A stretch of 64,000 nucleotides of DNA from Helcococcus massiliensis (lineage in GTDB: Bacteria > Bacillota > Clostridia > Tissierellales > Peptoniphilaceae), in the NCBI RefSeq assembly GCF_900258485.1, contig NZ_OGVE01000001.1, positions 186,001 through 250,000 of the forward strand. The letters are read 5' to 3'. Made by a program: the position numbers and the translations under genes. Shown here piece after piece: positions 42,588-50,949 of the stretch. The notes under the pieces were generated by a model. The model ran no database searches. It saw only the letters and a list, made by a program, of their open reading frames with translations, and had not been told where the DNA came from. Position 1 is the stretch's first letter. Each line of letters begins with the position of its first letter.

Positions 42588-45500
42588 TCATGAATAATCA
42601 TCTAAGGCTAAAGTTATTACCTTAGAAATACCTTGTTCTTCCATTGTAACCCCATATAAAATTTCAGCCATTTCCATGGTTGTTTTTCTATGAGTAATAA
42701 TTATAAATTGTGTCCTGTCAGTTAATGACTTTAGATAGTCAATATAACGTCTGATATTAGCCTCATCTAAGGCTGCATCTATTTCGTCTAACACACAAAA
42801 TGGAGCAGGATTTATTTCAAAAATTGCAAATAATAAAGCAACAGCTGTCATTGATCTTTCCCCACCAGATAAAAGATCTATTGATTTAAGACTTTTTCCT
42901 TCGGGTCTAGCAATTATTTCAACCCCTGCAGTTAAGACATCTTCAGAGTCTAATTTCAAGTCAGCTTCACCACCATCAAATAAAATTTGGAAAATCTCAT
43001 TGAACTTTTCTCTAATTAGTTTGAATGATTTTTTAAATTCTTCAACCATTTCTTTTTCTATACTTTTGATTAAAGAGCTTATGTCTTCTTTTGAAACTAG
43101 TAGGTCATCATATTGCTTAGTCATAAAATCTAAATCTTCAGAAATTAATTCAAATTGGCTAATACTTTCGTAATTGAAATATCCAATTCTTGAAAGTTGC
43201 ATCTTAATATCGTTAACTTCTTTCTTACTTGTATTTACCTCTAAAAGATTTGCTAGCTTTTCATCCAGGTCATTGTCATCAATACCATAAGTTGATAAAT
43301 AATCACCCCTTAAACTTTGAATCTTTTCCTTGTTGTTAGTAATCTTAAGTTCAATTTTATATTTTTCTTTTTCAGCTTCTGCTATATCATTTTTGATTTG
43401 ATCTATCTTAATCCTATCTTCTTCAAAGTTAGACTTTAACAATTCTATGTCTTTCACTAAAGTATTTATAAGTTCATTATTATTTCCTTTAGCATTTAGA
43501 CTTTCAAGCTTAGTTAAATTATTTTCCTTTTTATTTTCTAAGGATTTAATTTGTTCTTTAGTATAGGCTAGATTTTTTTCATCGGTAATATTTGATGATA
43601 TGTCATTTTCCATATCAATTTCTAAGTTTTCTAATTCTATAGAATTATGGTTGATATCTCTTTCTATAACATCTAAATCAGCCTTTAGTCTAATCAGGTC
43701 TTTATCAAATGATGTAGCGTTGGTATTTAATTCACTTATCTTTTCAGCTAATAAATCTAATTCAGAGTCTTGGTTTTTAATTTCAGCTTCTAAGTCATCT
43801 AAACTACTATAGTCAACAGCCTTTAATTGCTCTTTAACTTCTTCTAGAGATAGCAATAGTTCATTTTTTCTTTCACTATTAAATTTTACTTCTATATTTG
43901 TTTCATTGATCATAGATTTGACTTCTTGAATCTTATCAAGCAAATCATTTCTCTTATCATTATTTGTAGATAAGTTATCCTTAGCACTTTTTATTTCTTG
44001 GTTTAGTTCGTGGTAAGAATCATTTAATTTTTCAAGTTCCTTACCAGTATTTTTAAGTTTTGCACTTAATTTATCTATTTCTTTCTTTCTATTTACTAAT
44101 GTATTGTTAGATTTTTTAAAGTTTTTCCCACCTACCATTGAACCCCAAGAATTAATAACATCTCCTTCTAGGGTAATGATTCTAAATCCTTTTAAATCCT
44201 TGGAAACTTTAACAGCATCATTCATATCTTTAACAAGGATAGTGTTAGCCAAATAATAATCTATAATCTGCTCTATTTTTGAATCATGCTTTACTAAATT
44301 ATTTAGGTTATCAATAACCAAGTCATGGTTAGCCGGTTTTTTATAGCCTCTAATTTTTGAAATAGGTAAAAAAGTTATCCTTCCTATTCCTTTTCTTTTT
44401 AGGAAGTCAATTAAATATTTACCATCATCTTCATTATCAATTACAATATTTTGAAGAGCAGATCCTAGGGCTACATCTAAAGCTTCCTTATATTTATCGT
44501 CAATAGATATTAAATCAGCTAAAACTCCGATAATCTTATTACTTATATCTTCATTTTTATCAGCTATTTTTAATAGGTCTTGGACTGATCTATAATACCC
44601 ATCATAAGATTTATATTGCCTATCTAGAATATTTCTTTCTGATTCAATTTTTAAATATTCTTGTCTTTTGTCTAAGATTAGATTTTCTAAGTTATTTAAT
44701 TTTACTAACTTATCATTAATACTTGCATCTAAACTTGTATTTAGCTCATCAATATTTTTAACTTGTTTTTCTAAATCATCCCTATCAAATTCTTTTTTAG
44801 ATAAGGCATTAATTTTATCTTCAATAAGTAAATCTAATTTTGAAATTTCTGATTTATAGTTTTCTAATAATTTACTATTGGAATCATCAAGTTTGACCTT
44901 AGTATTTTTATCTACTAGCATCTTAGATAACTGGTCTTTTTTGTCTTTTAATATAGTTGAAGATAAATTAAAGTCTTTATTTTTTTCCTCTAATTCTAAA
45001 TTAGTAAGCTTTATCTTATCTTCTAAATCACTGATTTCAGCTTGCTTTTTAGTACGATTTTCTAAAAATTCATTAGTATTTTTATTTAGATTTTCTTTTC
45101 GTTTTTTATTATTTTCTATTCTTTCTTTTCTTGTTTTTATATCATTTTCAAACCTTGCAAGGTCATTATTGAAAAAACTTATCTTTTCATCAAATAGGGT
45201 CAATTCAGAATTATACTTTTGTATATCCTTGTCTCTATTTATTGCTTCTTCTTTTAATAGGTTTAACTTTTCTTCCTGGTCTTTAATCTTTTCTTGAACA
45301 GGATCTAATAAGATACTAATTTTATTATATTCTTCTTGGTTTTCTAAAAGATTTGAATCTATATATTCTAGTTTTGATTTATCATTTTCAAGGTCAGTGT
45401 CAGATTTAGTGATAGCCTGCTTTAACAAACTCAACTCTAAAGTTTCAAGTTTATTAGTAAGTCTCATCCCTTCTTTAGCATTGGTTGCTTGTTTTTCTAA

Positions 45501-46112
45501 GATATCAAATTCTTGCTTTTTAATCTTAATTTCAGAATTTAATTTTTTAAGATTTTCTTCATTTCTTTCTAATCTTCTTTCAGCCTGAGATTTCTTATAT
45601 TTGTTTTTAGCTATACCTGAAGCTTCTTCAAATACTTCTCTTCTTTTTTCAGGTCTGCCACTCAAGATTTCATCTATACGACCTTGTCCGATTAAAGAAT
45701 ATCCATCCTTACCTACACCAGTATCTAGGAATAATTCTCTAATATCCTTTAATTTTACTGGGGACTTGTTTAGTAGGTATTCTGATTCTCCAGTTCTAAA
45801 AACCCTTCTAGTAACATTAACTTCATCATAAGCAATAGGTAAACTCTTGTCGGAATTATCTAAAACTAAGGATACGTGAGCCATATTCATAGGTTTTTTA
45901 GACTGGCTACCAGCAAAAATAACATCTTGCATACTTGATCCTCTAAGAGATTTAGCTGATTGTTCACCTAAAACCCATTTGATAGCATCTGCAATATTCG
46001 ATTTTCCTGAACCATTAGGACCTACAACTGCTGATATATCTTTGTCAAAAGTAAGTCTAGTCTTATCAGCAAAACTTTTAAATCCATATAATTCTACGTG
46101 TTTAAGCTTCAT
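42588..46112 (-). CDS. smc: Chromosome partition protein Smc
   Basis: Structural-maintenance-of-chromosomes ATPase that organises and segregates the chromosome with ScpAB. The 1174-residue protein has Walker A GPNGSGKSNIADAIKWVLGE near 32, coiled coil (about 165-500), hinge (about 515-660), return coiled coil (about 670-1015) and a C-terminal head with signature DLLSGGERSMTAVALLF and Walker B CVLDEIDAALDEANI. It follows rnc by 21 bases. Confidence 0.98.
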   Translation of the reverse strand: MKLKHVELYGFKSFADKTRLTFDKDISAVVGPNGSGKSNIADAIKWVLGEQSAKSLRGSSMQDVIFAGSQSKKPMNMAHVSLVLDNSDKSLPIAYDEVNVTRRVFRTGESEYLLNKSPVKLKDIRELFLDTGVGKDGYSLIGQGRIDEILSGRPEKRREVFEEASGIAKNKYKKSQAERRLERNEENLKKLNSEIKIKKQEFDILEKQATNAKEGMRLTNKLETLELSLLKQAITKSDTDLENDKSKLEYIDSNLLENQEEYNKISILLDPVQEKIKDQEEKLNLLKEEAINRDKDIQKYNSELTLFDEKISFFNNDLARFENDIKTRKERIENNKKRKENLNKNTNEFLENRTKKQAEISDLEDKIKLTNLELEEKNKDFNLSSTILKDKKDQLSKMLVDKNTKVKLDDSNSKLLENYKSEISKLDLLIEDKINALSKKEFDRDDLEKQVKNIDELNTSLDASINDKLVKLNNLENLILDKRQEYLKIESERNILDRQYKSYDGYYRSVQDLLKIADKNEDISNKIIGVLADLISIDDKYKEALDVALGSALQNIVIDNEDDGKYLIDFLKRKGIGRITFLPISKIRGYKKPANHDLVIDNLNNLVKHDSKIEQIIDYYLANTILVKDMNDAVKVSKDLKGFRIITLEGDVINSWGSMVGGKNFKKSNNTLVNRKKEIDKLSAKLKNTGKELEKLNDSYHELNQEIKSAKDNLSTNNDKRNDLLDKIQEVKSMINETNIEVKFNSERKNELLLSLEEVKEQLKAVDYSSLDDLEAEIKNQDSELDLLAEKISELNTNATSFDKDLIRLKADLDVIERDINHNSIELENLEIDMENDISSNITDEKNLAYTKEQIKSLENKKENNLTKLESLNAKGNNNELINTLVKDIELLKSNFEEDRIKIDQIKNDIAEAEKEKYKIELKITNNKEKIQSLRGDYLSTYGIDDNDLDEKLANLLEVNTSKKEVNDIKMQLSRIGYFNYESISQFELISEDLDFMTKQYDDLLVSKEDISSLIKSIEKEMVEEFKKSFKLIREKFNEIFQILFDGGEADLKLDSEDVLTAGVEIIARPEGKSLKSIDLLSGGERSMTAVALLFAIFEINPAPFCVLDEIDAALDEANIRRYIDYLKSLTDRTQFIIITHRKTTMEMAEILYGVTMEEQGISKVITLALDDYS

Positions 46113-46133
46113 ATTTCACATCCAATTATTATC

Positions 46134-46850
46134 TTAGATAATACCTAGCTTTCCAAGGGCATCTTTAGCAGCCATTTGTTCAGCTTCTTTTTTATTTTTT
46201 CCCATACCCGAACCAATTTTCTTGTTTTCTTGGTAGACTTCCATATAAAACATTTTATCGTGGGCAGGGCCTTCTTCCTTAATTAACTTATAGCTAGAGT
46301 TTATATTTTTATATTTGTGTAAATGTTCTTGTAGCATAGACTTATAATCATTTACAAGCTTGGTATAGTTTTTATCACTATTAAGCCTATCTTTTATCAA
46401 TCCATATATAAAATTATAAACTTTAGAATAACCAGCATCTAAATAAAAAGCTCCACAAAAAGCTTCAAATAAGTCTGCCTTTAATGAATTCTTTTCCCTT
46501 CCTCCAGTTTTTTCTTCTCCCTTTCCTAGTAATAGAAACTTAGGCAAGGATAATTTATCTGCCAAGGAAGCGAAAGCTTCTTCACAAACCATATTTGACC
46601 TTAATTTGGTTAAATAACCTTCGTCTTTGTGTGGAAATCTCTTAAATAATATTTCACTATATATTATTTCTAAAACAGCATCTCCTAAAAATTCAAGTCT
46701 TTCATTACTTTTACCTTTATAAGCTGAATGTTCATTTGTATAGGAAGTATGAATAAAGGCTGAGTCCATAAGTTTTCTGTCTGAAAACTTATGGTTGATA
46801 TCAGCCTCCAATACTTCCATTTTTTTATATCTATCTTCTATTATATTCAT
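46134..46850 (-). CDS. rnc: Ribonuclease III
   Basis: Cuts double-stranded RNA in rRNA processing. The 238-residue enzyme has the catalytic signature NERLEFLGDAVLEIIYSEIL near 44, the second acid cluster KADLFEAFCGAFYLD near 118 and a C-terminal dsRNA-binding domain (about 165-235) with GMGKNKKEAEQMAAKDAL. It lies one base after acpP. Confidence 0.98.
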   Translation of the reverse strand: MNIIEDRYKKMEVLEADINHKFSDRKLMDSAFIHTSYTNEHSAYKGKSNERLEFLGDAVLEIIYSEILFKRFPHKDEGYLTKLRSNMVCEEAFASLADKLSLPKFLLLGKGEEKTGGREKNSLKADLFEAFCGAFYLDAGYSKVYNFIYGLIKDRLNSDKNYTKLVNDYKSMLQEHLHKYKNINSSYKLIKEEGPAHDKMFYMEVYQENKKIGSGMGKNKKEAEQMAAKDALGKLGII

Positions 46851-46851
46851 C

Positions 46852-47076
46852 TTACTTTACTTTTGATTCAACTAAATCTATTACGTCTTTTGTTGATCTT
46901 AATTCTTGTAATTCTTCATCTGCAATTTCAATGTTAAACTCATCTTCTAAGGACATAACAAATTCAATCAATCCAATAGAATCAATTTGGTAGTCATTAG
47001 TTAAGTCTGCATTGATATCAATTTCGTCTGTCAATAACTCTTCTTTTACCATTTCTATAATTTTATCTTTAATCAT
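46852..47076 (-). CDS. acpP: Acyl carrier protein
   Basis: 74-residue carrier of growing fatty acyl chains. The phosphopantetheine site is Ser33 in YQIDSIGLIEFVM; most ACPs have DSLD, so DSIG is a mild variation. The rest fits an acidic four-helix ACP (FNIEIADEELQELRSTKDV). It overlaps the plsX stop by eight bases and is followed by rnc, the common plsX-acpP-rnc order. No other fatty-acid synthesis genes are in the window. Confidence 0.95.
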   Translation of the reverse strand: MIKDKIIEMVKEELLTDEIDINADLTNDYQIDSIGLIEFVMSLEDEFNIEIADEELQELRSTKDVIDLVESKVK

Positions 47077-48058
47077 TTAATTTCTCCTTAATCTCTTCGA
47101 TTATATTACTATTAATAAAGTTTTCCGCACTGTATATTGCATGTTCAATTGCCACTCTATCAGAATTCCCATGGGCTTTAAATAAAGCTTTATTAACTCC
47201 TAATAGACATGCTGAACCAGCCTTATTATAATCATATTTTTCAGCTAAGCTTTTTAATTGTCCCTTTAGCATAAGACCAGCTATCTTAGATTTTCCAGAA
47301 GACATAAGGGCATCTTTAATTTCAGAAAATAGCATTTTAGCTGTTCCTTCTGCAGTTTTTAGCATAACATTTCCTGCAAAACCGTCTGTTACAATTACAT
47401 CTGCTTTACCAGATAAAAAGTCTCTAGCCTCTATATTTCCTTGGAAGTTAATATTTTTATTGTTTTTTAATAAATCATAAGCTTCTTTTGACCTAGTATC
47501 ACCCTTAGCTGCTTCTACACCTATATTTAGCAAGTATACCTTAGGATTTTTTATTCCAAAAGTTTTTTCTACTGCTACTGAACCCATAGTTGCAAATTCA
47601 TCTAACATACTAGCCTTTGTATCAATAACAGCCCCTGAATCAACCAAGGCAGTAAAACCTGACTTTTGATTTGGAATATAAGTCAATAAAGGTGCTCTTT
47701 GAACTTTGCCTATCCTTTTTGTTATAAATAATCCTCCAGCGACTAAGGCACCTGTAGAACCTGATGTTAAAAATCCATCACCATTATTGTTTAACTCATT
47801 TAAAGCCAAAACAATTGATGAATTTTTCTTTCTCCTAATTGATCCTGCCGGATCATCTTCATTGCTGATATATTCACTTGTATCAATAAACTCAAACCTT
47901 GACTTGTCTGCATTTCTTTCTTCTATAACTTTTTCGGCTATATCTTTCGGACCTACTATAACAAAGTTTGATCTACTATTTTCCATTGAATCAATAAGCC
48001 CATGAACAACTTCTTGAGGGCCATTGTCATTTCCTAAAATATCAATTATTAGCTTCAT
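47069..48058 (-). CDS. plsX: Phosphate acyltransferase PlsX
   Basis: Converts acyl-ACP to acyl-phosphate at the start of phospholipid synthesis. The 329-residue enzyme begins MKLIIDILGNDNGPQEVVHG (commonly DxMGGD), with SGSTGALVAGG near 100, LLTYIPNQKSGFTALVDSGA near 120 and a VTDGFAGNVMLKTAEG site near 228. I start at ATG 48058 behind AATGGAGAA; an upstream in-frame ATG is inside the rpmF-plsX gap. The rpmF terminator lies upstream. Confidence 0.96.
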   Translation of the reverse strand: MKLIIDILGNDNGPQEVVHGLIDSMENSRSNFVIVGPKDIAEKVIEERNADKSRFEFIDTSEYISNEDDPAGSIRRKKNSSIVLALNELNNNGDGFLTSGSTGALVAGGLFITKRIGKVQRAPLLTYIPNQKSGFTALVDSGAVIDTKASMLDEFATMGSVAVEKTFGIKNPKVYLLNIGVEAAKGDTRSKEAYDLLKNNKNINFQGNIEARDFLSGKADVIVTDGFAGNVMLKTAEGTAKMLFSEIKDALMSSGKSKIAGLMLKGQLKSLAEKYDYNKAGSACLLGVNKALFKAHGNSDRVAIEHAIYSAENFINSNIIEEIKEKLND

Positions 48059-48144
48059 AATTTCTCCATTCTTACATATATAACATAATACCATAAATTG
48101 AACAATATCTAAATATTTTATGGCTAATTATCAAGCTTAGGTAT

Positions 48145-48178
48145 AAAAAAAGTAGGATAAGCTCATGGCCTACCCTAC
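48145..48178 (-). terminator. Terminator between rpmF and plsX
   Basis: Arms 48168-48178 and 48152-48162 give an 11-bp stem with two G-U pairs and a 5-base loop, followed by seven T on the minus strand. It sits between rpmF and plsX, which are often co-transcribed. Confidence 0.88.
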
Positions 48179-48188
48179 ATATATTTTT

Positions 48189-48374
48189 TTATTCTTCGTC
48201 TTCAACTTCAACTACTTGTCTACCGTTGTAGTAGCCTGATGGGCTAACTCTATGAGGCATTCTTGCTTCGCCTGTTTCTTTATCAACGACAAAATTTGCT
48301 TTATTTAATCTGTATGCTGAAGCTCTTCTTGAATTTTTCTTAGCTTTAGATGTTTTTCTCTTTGGTACTGCCAT
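48189..48374 (-). CDS. rpmF: 50S ribosomal protein L32
   Basis: 61-residue L32: [17 protein letters not shown] at the start and [16 protein letters not shown] near the end. No zinc Cys pairs are present, the Cys-less form. The gene normally upstream in Firmicutes (yceD-type, DUF177) is replaced here by ackA, so rpmF has its own promoter. Confidence 0.97.
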   Translation of the reverse strand: MAVPKRKTSKAKKNSRRASAYRLNKANFVVDKETGEARMPHRVSPSGYYNGRQVVEVEDEE

Positions 48375-48411
48375 CCTAACACCTCCTAACTCTTAATCTT
48401 AATCATTTTTA

Positions 48412-48427
48412 AATAACAATCGTTATT
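48412..48427. promoter_or_regulatory. Inverted repeat at the rpmF start site
   Basis: AATAACAATCGTTATT is a perfect 6+4+6 palindrome immediately downstream of and touching the rpmF -10 box, an operator-like position. The binding protein is unknown. Confidence 0.5.
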
Positions 48428-48453
48428 ATATATCTATTTTCGGTCTTTGTCAA
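48425..48453 (-). promoter_or_regulatory. Consensus promoter of rpmF
   Basis: Minus strand: TTGACA (48448-48453), 17-base spacer, TATAAT (48425-48430): a perfect sigma-A consensus. It lies just after the ackA stop. Confidence 0.92.
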
Positions 48454-48458
48454 TTATT

Positions 48459-49655
48459 TTATAAGTTTTCTACTATATATTGGGTTTCTCTTGCTATCAT
48501 TAGCTCTTCATTTGTTGGAGTAATAAATACTCTTACCTTACTATCTTTAGCAGAAATTTCTTTTTCTTCCCTAGCGCCATCGTTTAATGCAGGATCTATG
48601 CTTATACCTAAGTTTTCGAGTCCTTTTAATATTTCAGCTCTAGCAAAGTCTGAGTTTTCACCGATACCACCAGCAAAGGATATAGCGTCAACTCTTCCTA
48701 ATAGGGCTGAGTAAGCACCTATATACTTTTTAACCCTATTTATAAACATGTCTAAGGCTATTTGAGCTCTTTCATTTCCTGCTTCTGCAGCTTCTGTAAC
48801 ATCTCTAAAGTCTGAAGAGATTCCTGAAACTCCTAATAATCCTGATTCCTTATTTAATAAGGTATCCATTTGGTCGTAGGATAAGTCGTGTTGTTTACCT
48901 ATTGTAAACACAACAGCTGGATCTAAATCACCAGATCTTGTACCCATTACTAAACCTTCTAATGGTGTAAGTCCCATTGATGTATCATAGCAATGTCCAT
49001 TTTTTACAGCACTTATAGATGCTCCATTACCTAAGTGAACAGTTATTACATTTAATTCTTCAGGGTCTTTTTCCATTAATTCTGCTGTTTTTAATGTTAC
49101 GTACTTGTGGCTTATACCGTGAGCACCATATCTCTTAATCTTATCTTCTGTGTAATATTTGTATGGTATTGCATATAAGGCATTTTCTTGTGGAATATCA
49201 GAATGGAAACCTGTATCAACAACAATTACATTAGGTTTTCCTGGTGTCAAAGCTTCAACCCCTTGGATTCCTGCAATAGCTCCTGGATTGTGTAATGGTG
49301 CAAATCTCTTTGCGAACTCTAAAGTTTCTAAAACTTCATCATTTACTAATGTTGGTTCAGTAATTGAAGCTCCATGAACTACCCTATGTCCTATAGCTTG
49401 GATATCATCTAGGTTGTTAATTATCCCATGTTCCTTATCTAATAAAACTTCAAATAATAATTTTACCGCTTCTGTATGACTTGGTAGGTATCTTTCAATT
49501 ACATATGGTTCTGAACCAGGTTTTTTATGCTCAATATTTGAACCTTCAATACCTATTCTCTCGATTAATCCCTTACCATAAACTTTTCCTGATACAGAAT
49601 TAATATATTGATACTTCAATGATGAACTACCACTATTTAACACTAATATATCCAT
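48459..49655 (-). CDS. ackA: Acetate kinase
   Basis: Makes ATP and acetate from acetyl phosphate, a main fermentation energy step. The 398-residue enzyme opens MDILVLNSGSSSLKYQ, with GHRVVHGA near 120, DTGFHSDIPQENALYAIP near 150, HLGNGASISAV near 205, and GLTPLEGLVMGTRSGDLDP near 223. I start at ATG 49655 behind TAGGAG; an upstream ATG adds six residues without support. The phosphotransacetylase gene is not adjacent. Confidence 0.98.
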   Translation of the reverse strand: MDILVLNSGSSSLKYQYINSVSGKVYGKGLIERIGIEGSNIEHKKPGSEPYVIERYLPSHTEAVKLLFEVLLDKEHGIINNLDDIQAIGHRVVHGASITEPTLVNDEVLETLEFAKRFAPLHNPGAIAGIQGVEALTPGKPNVIVVDTGFHSDIPQENALYAIPYKYYTEDKIKRYGAHGISHKYVTLKTAELMEKDPEELNVITVHLGNGASISAVKNGHCYDTSMGLTPLEGLVMGTRSGDLDPAVVFTIGKQHDLSYDQMDTLLNKESGLLGVSGISSDFRDVTEAAEAGNERAQIALDMFINRVKKYIGAYSALLGRVDAISFAGGIGENSDFARAEILKGLENLGISIDPALNDGAREEKEISAKDSKVRVFITPTNEELMIARETQYIVENL

Positions 49656-49700
49656 TCTTACTCCTATCTTCATAAATTATTTTTTTTATATTATAATATT

Positions 49701-49724
49701 ATAATCAATATACTAGTTGATTAT
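49701..49724. promoter_or_regulatory. Inverted repeat in the ackA-tmcAL divergent gap
   Basis: ATAATCAA and TTGATTAT form a perfect 8+8+8 inverted repeat near the middle of the 108-base divergent region, overlapping possible promoter elements of both genes. Candidate operator only. Confidence 0.4.
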
Positions 49725-49763
49725 ATCAAAAATGATAGATTTATTAAAGGCTTAGGAGTATAA

Positions 49764-50930
49764 ATGAAAAATATAGGTATTATTGCTGAATACAACCCAA
49801 TGCATTTGGGGCATATTCACCAAATCAAGGTTATTAAAGAAAAATATCCACAATCGAATATTATAGTATTGATGAGTGGTTCTTTTGTGCAAAGAGGTGA
49901 GCCTTCGATTTTGAACAAATTTGATAAGGCTGAAATTGCAATAAAAAACGGTGTAGACTTGGTTTTAGAAATGCCTAATATAGTTTCTTTACAAAGCGCT
50001 GACTACTTTGCCTATTATTCAACAATGATTCTTAATAAATTAAATATATTAGATTACTTATCTTTTGGGGTTGAAAGTAAAGATTTTACTAATTTAATAG
50101 CAAATTTTGAAGCTATATATTTAAATACTCATATGATAGAAGATAAATTAAAAACTTATCTTGACCAAGGTTTATCCTATAAGCAGTCTTATATAAGGTC
50201 TTTGGATGAACTAGCTATTGATAGTTCTTTTATGAAGGAGCCAAACAATACCCTGGCCTTTAATTACTATAAGTCTTTAAGGGAATTAAAAAGCAATATA
50301 AATGTACTCCCTATTTTTAGAAATGATAATGGATATAATAATGATGAAATATCAGCTAAAAACTTTCAATCTGCAACTACCATTAGAAAACTTGTGCACG
50401 AAAATAAATATATTTCAGCATATGTTCCCTTAGAAAGTAAAATAAAATTAGAAAAGTCCCCTAAGTATCATTTGGATGACTATAGTGATCTATTTTATTA
50501 TAAGTCCTTCATAATTCAAAAAGACCCAAGTCCTATAGCTGGATACGAACCAGGAATATTAAATTTATTAAATAAAAATTTTGATAAAACTTTAAGTGAG
50601 GCTGTAGACCTAAGTCACAATAAGAGGCATTCAAAGGCTAGACTTAGAAGATTTATTTTTAATTACCTACTTGATATTACTAATGAAGATATAAACTCTC
50701 TAGATAAAATAAGCTACATTCGTCCTATTGCCTTTAATGACAAGGGGAGACAAGTATTAAAAGAAATAAAAGACAAGTCTGATATTGCAATGCTAAATAA
50801 TTTTACTGATATTAAAGATAATTGTAATAAAAATTTAGTAGATATTGACATGAAATCATATAAACTACATAATATAAGGTCCAAGCAATTAAACAGCTTA
50901 GATTATACCCACATAGCTTATATTAAATAG
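49764..50930 (+). CDS. tmcAL: tRNA(Met) cytidine acetate ligase TmcAL
   Basis: Uses acetate and ATP to make N4-acetylcytidine in elongator tRNA-Met. The 388-residue protein begins MKNIGIIAEYNPMHLGHIHQ (nucleotidyltransferase HxGH motif), followed by MSGSFVQRGEPSILNKFDKAE and GVDLVLEMP, all family hallmarks (YlbM). It diverges from ackA, whose product is acetate, the substrate of TmcAL. mprF follows after 19 bases. Confidence 0.94.
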   Translation: MKNIGIIAEYNPMHLGHIHQIKVIKEKYPQSNIIVLMSGSFVQRGEPSILNKFDKAEIAIKNGVDLVLEMPNIVSLQSADYFAYYSTMILNKLNILDYLSFGVESKDFTNLIANFEAIYLNTHMIEDKLKTYLDQGLSYKQSYIRSLDELAIDSSFMKEPNNTLAFNYYKSLRELKSNINVLPIFRNDNGYNNDEISAKNFQSATTIRKLVHENKYISAYVPLESKIKLEKSPKYHLDDYSDLFYYKSFIIQKDPSPIAGYEPGILNLLNKNFDKTLSEAVDLSHNKRHSKARLRRFIFNYLLDITNEDINSLDKISYIRPIAFNDKGRQVLKEIKDKSDIAMLNNFTDIKDNCNKNLVDIDMKSYKLHNIRSKQLNSLDYTHIAYIK

Positions 50931-50949
50931 TTTAAAATTGGAGTAAAGA

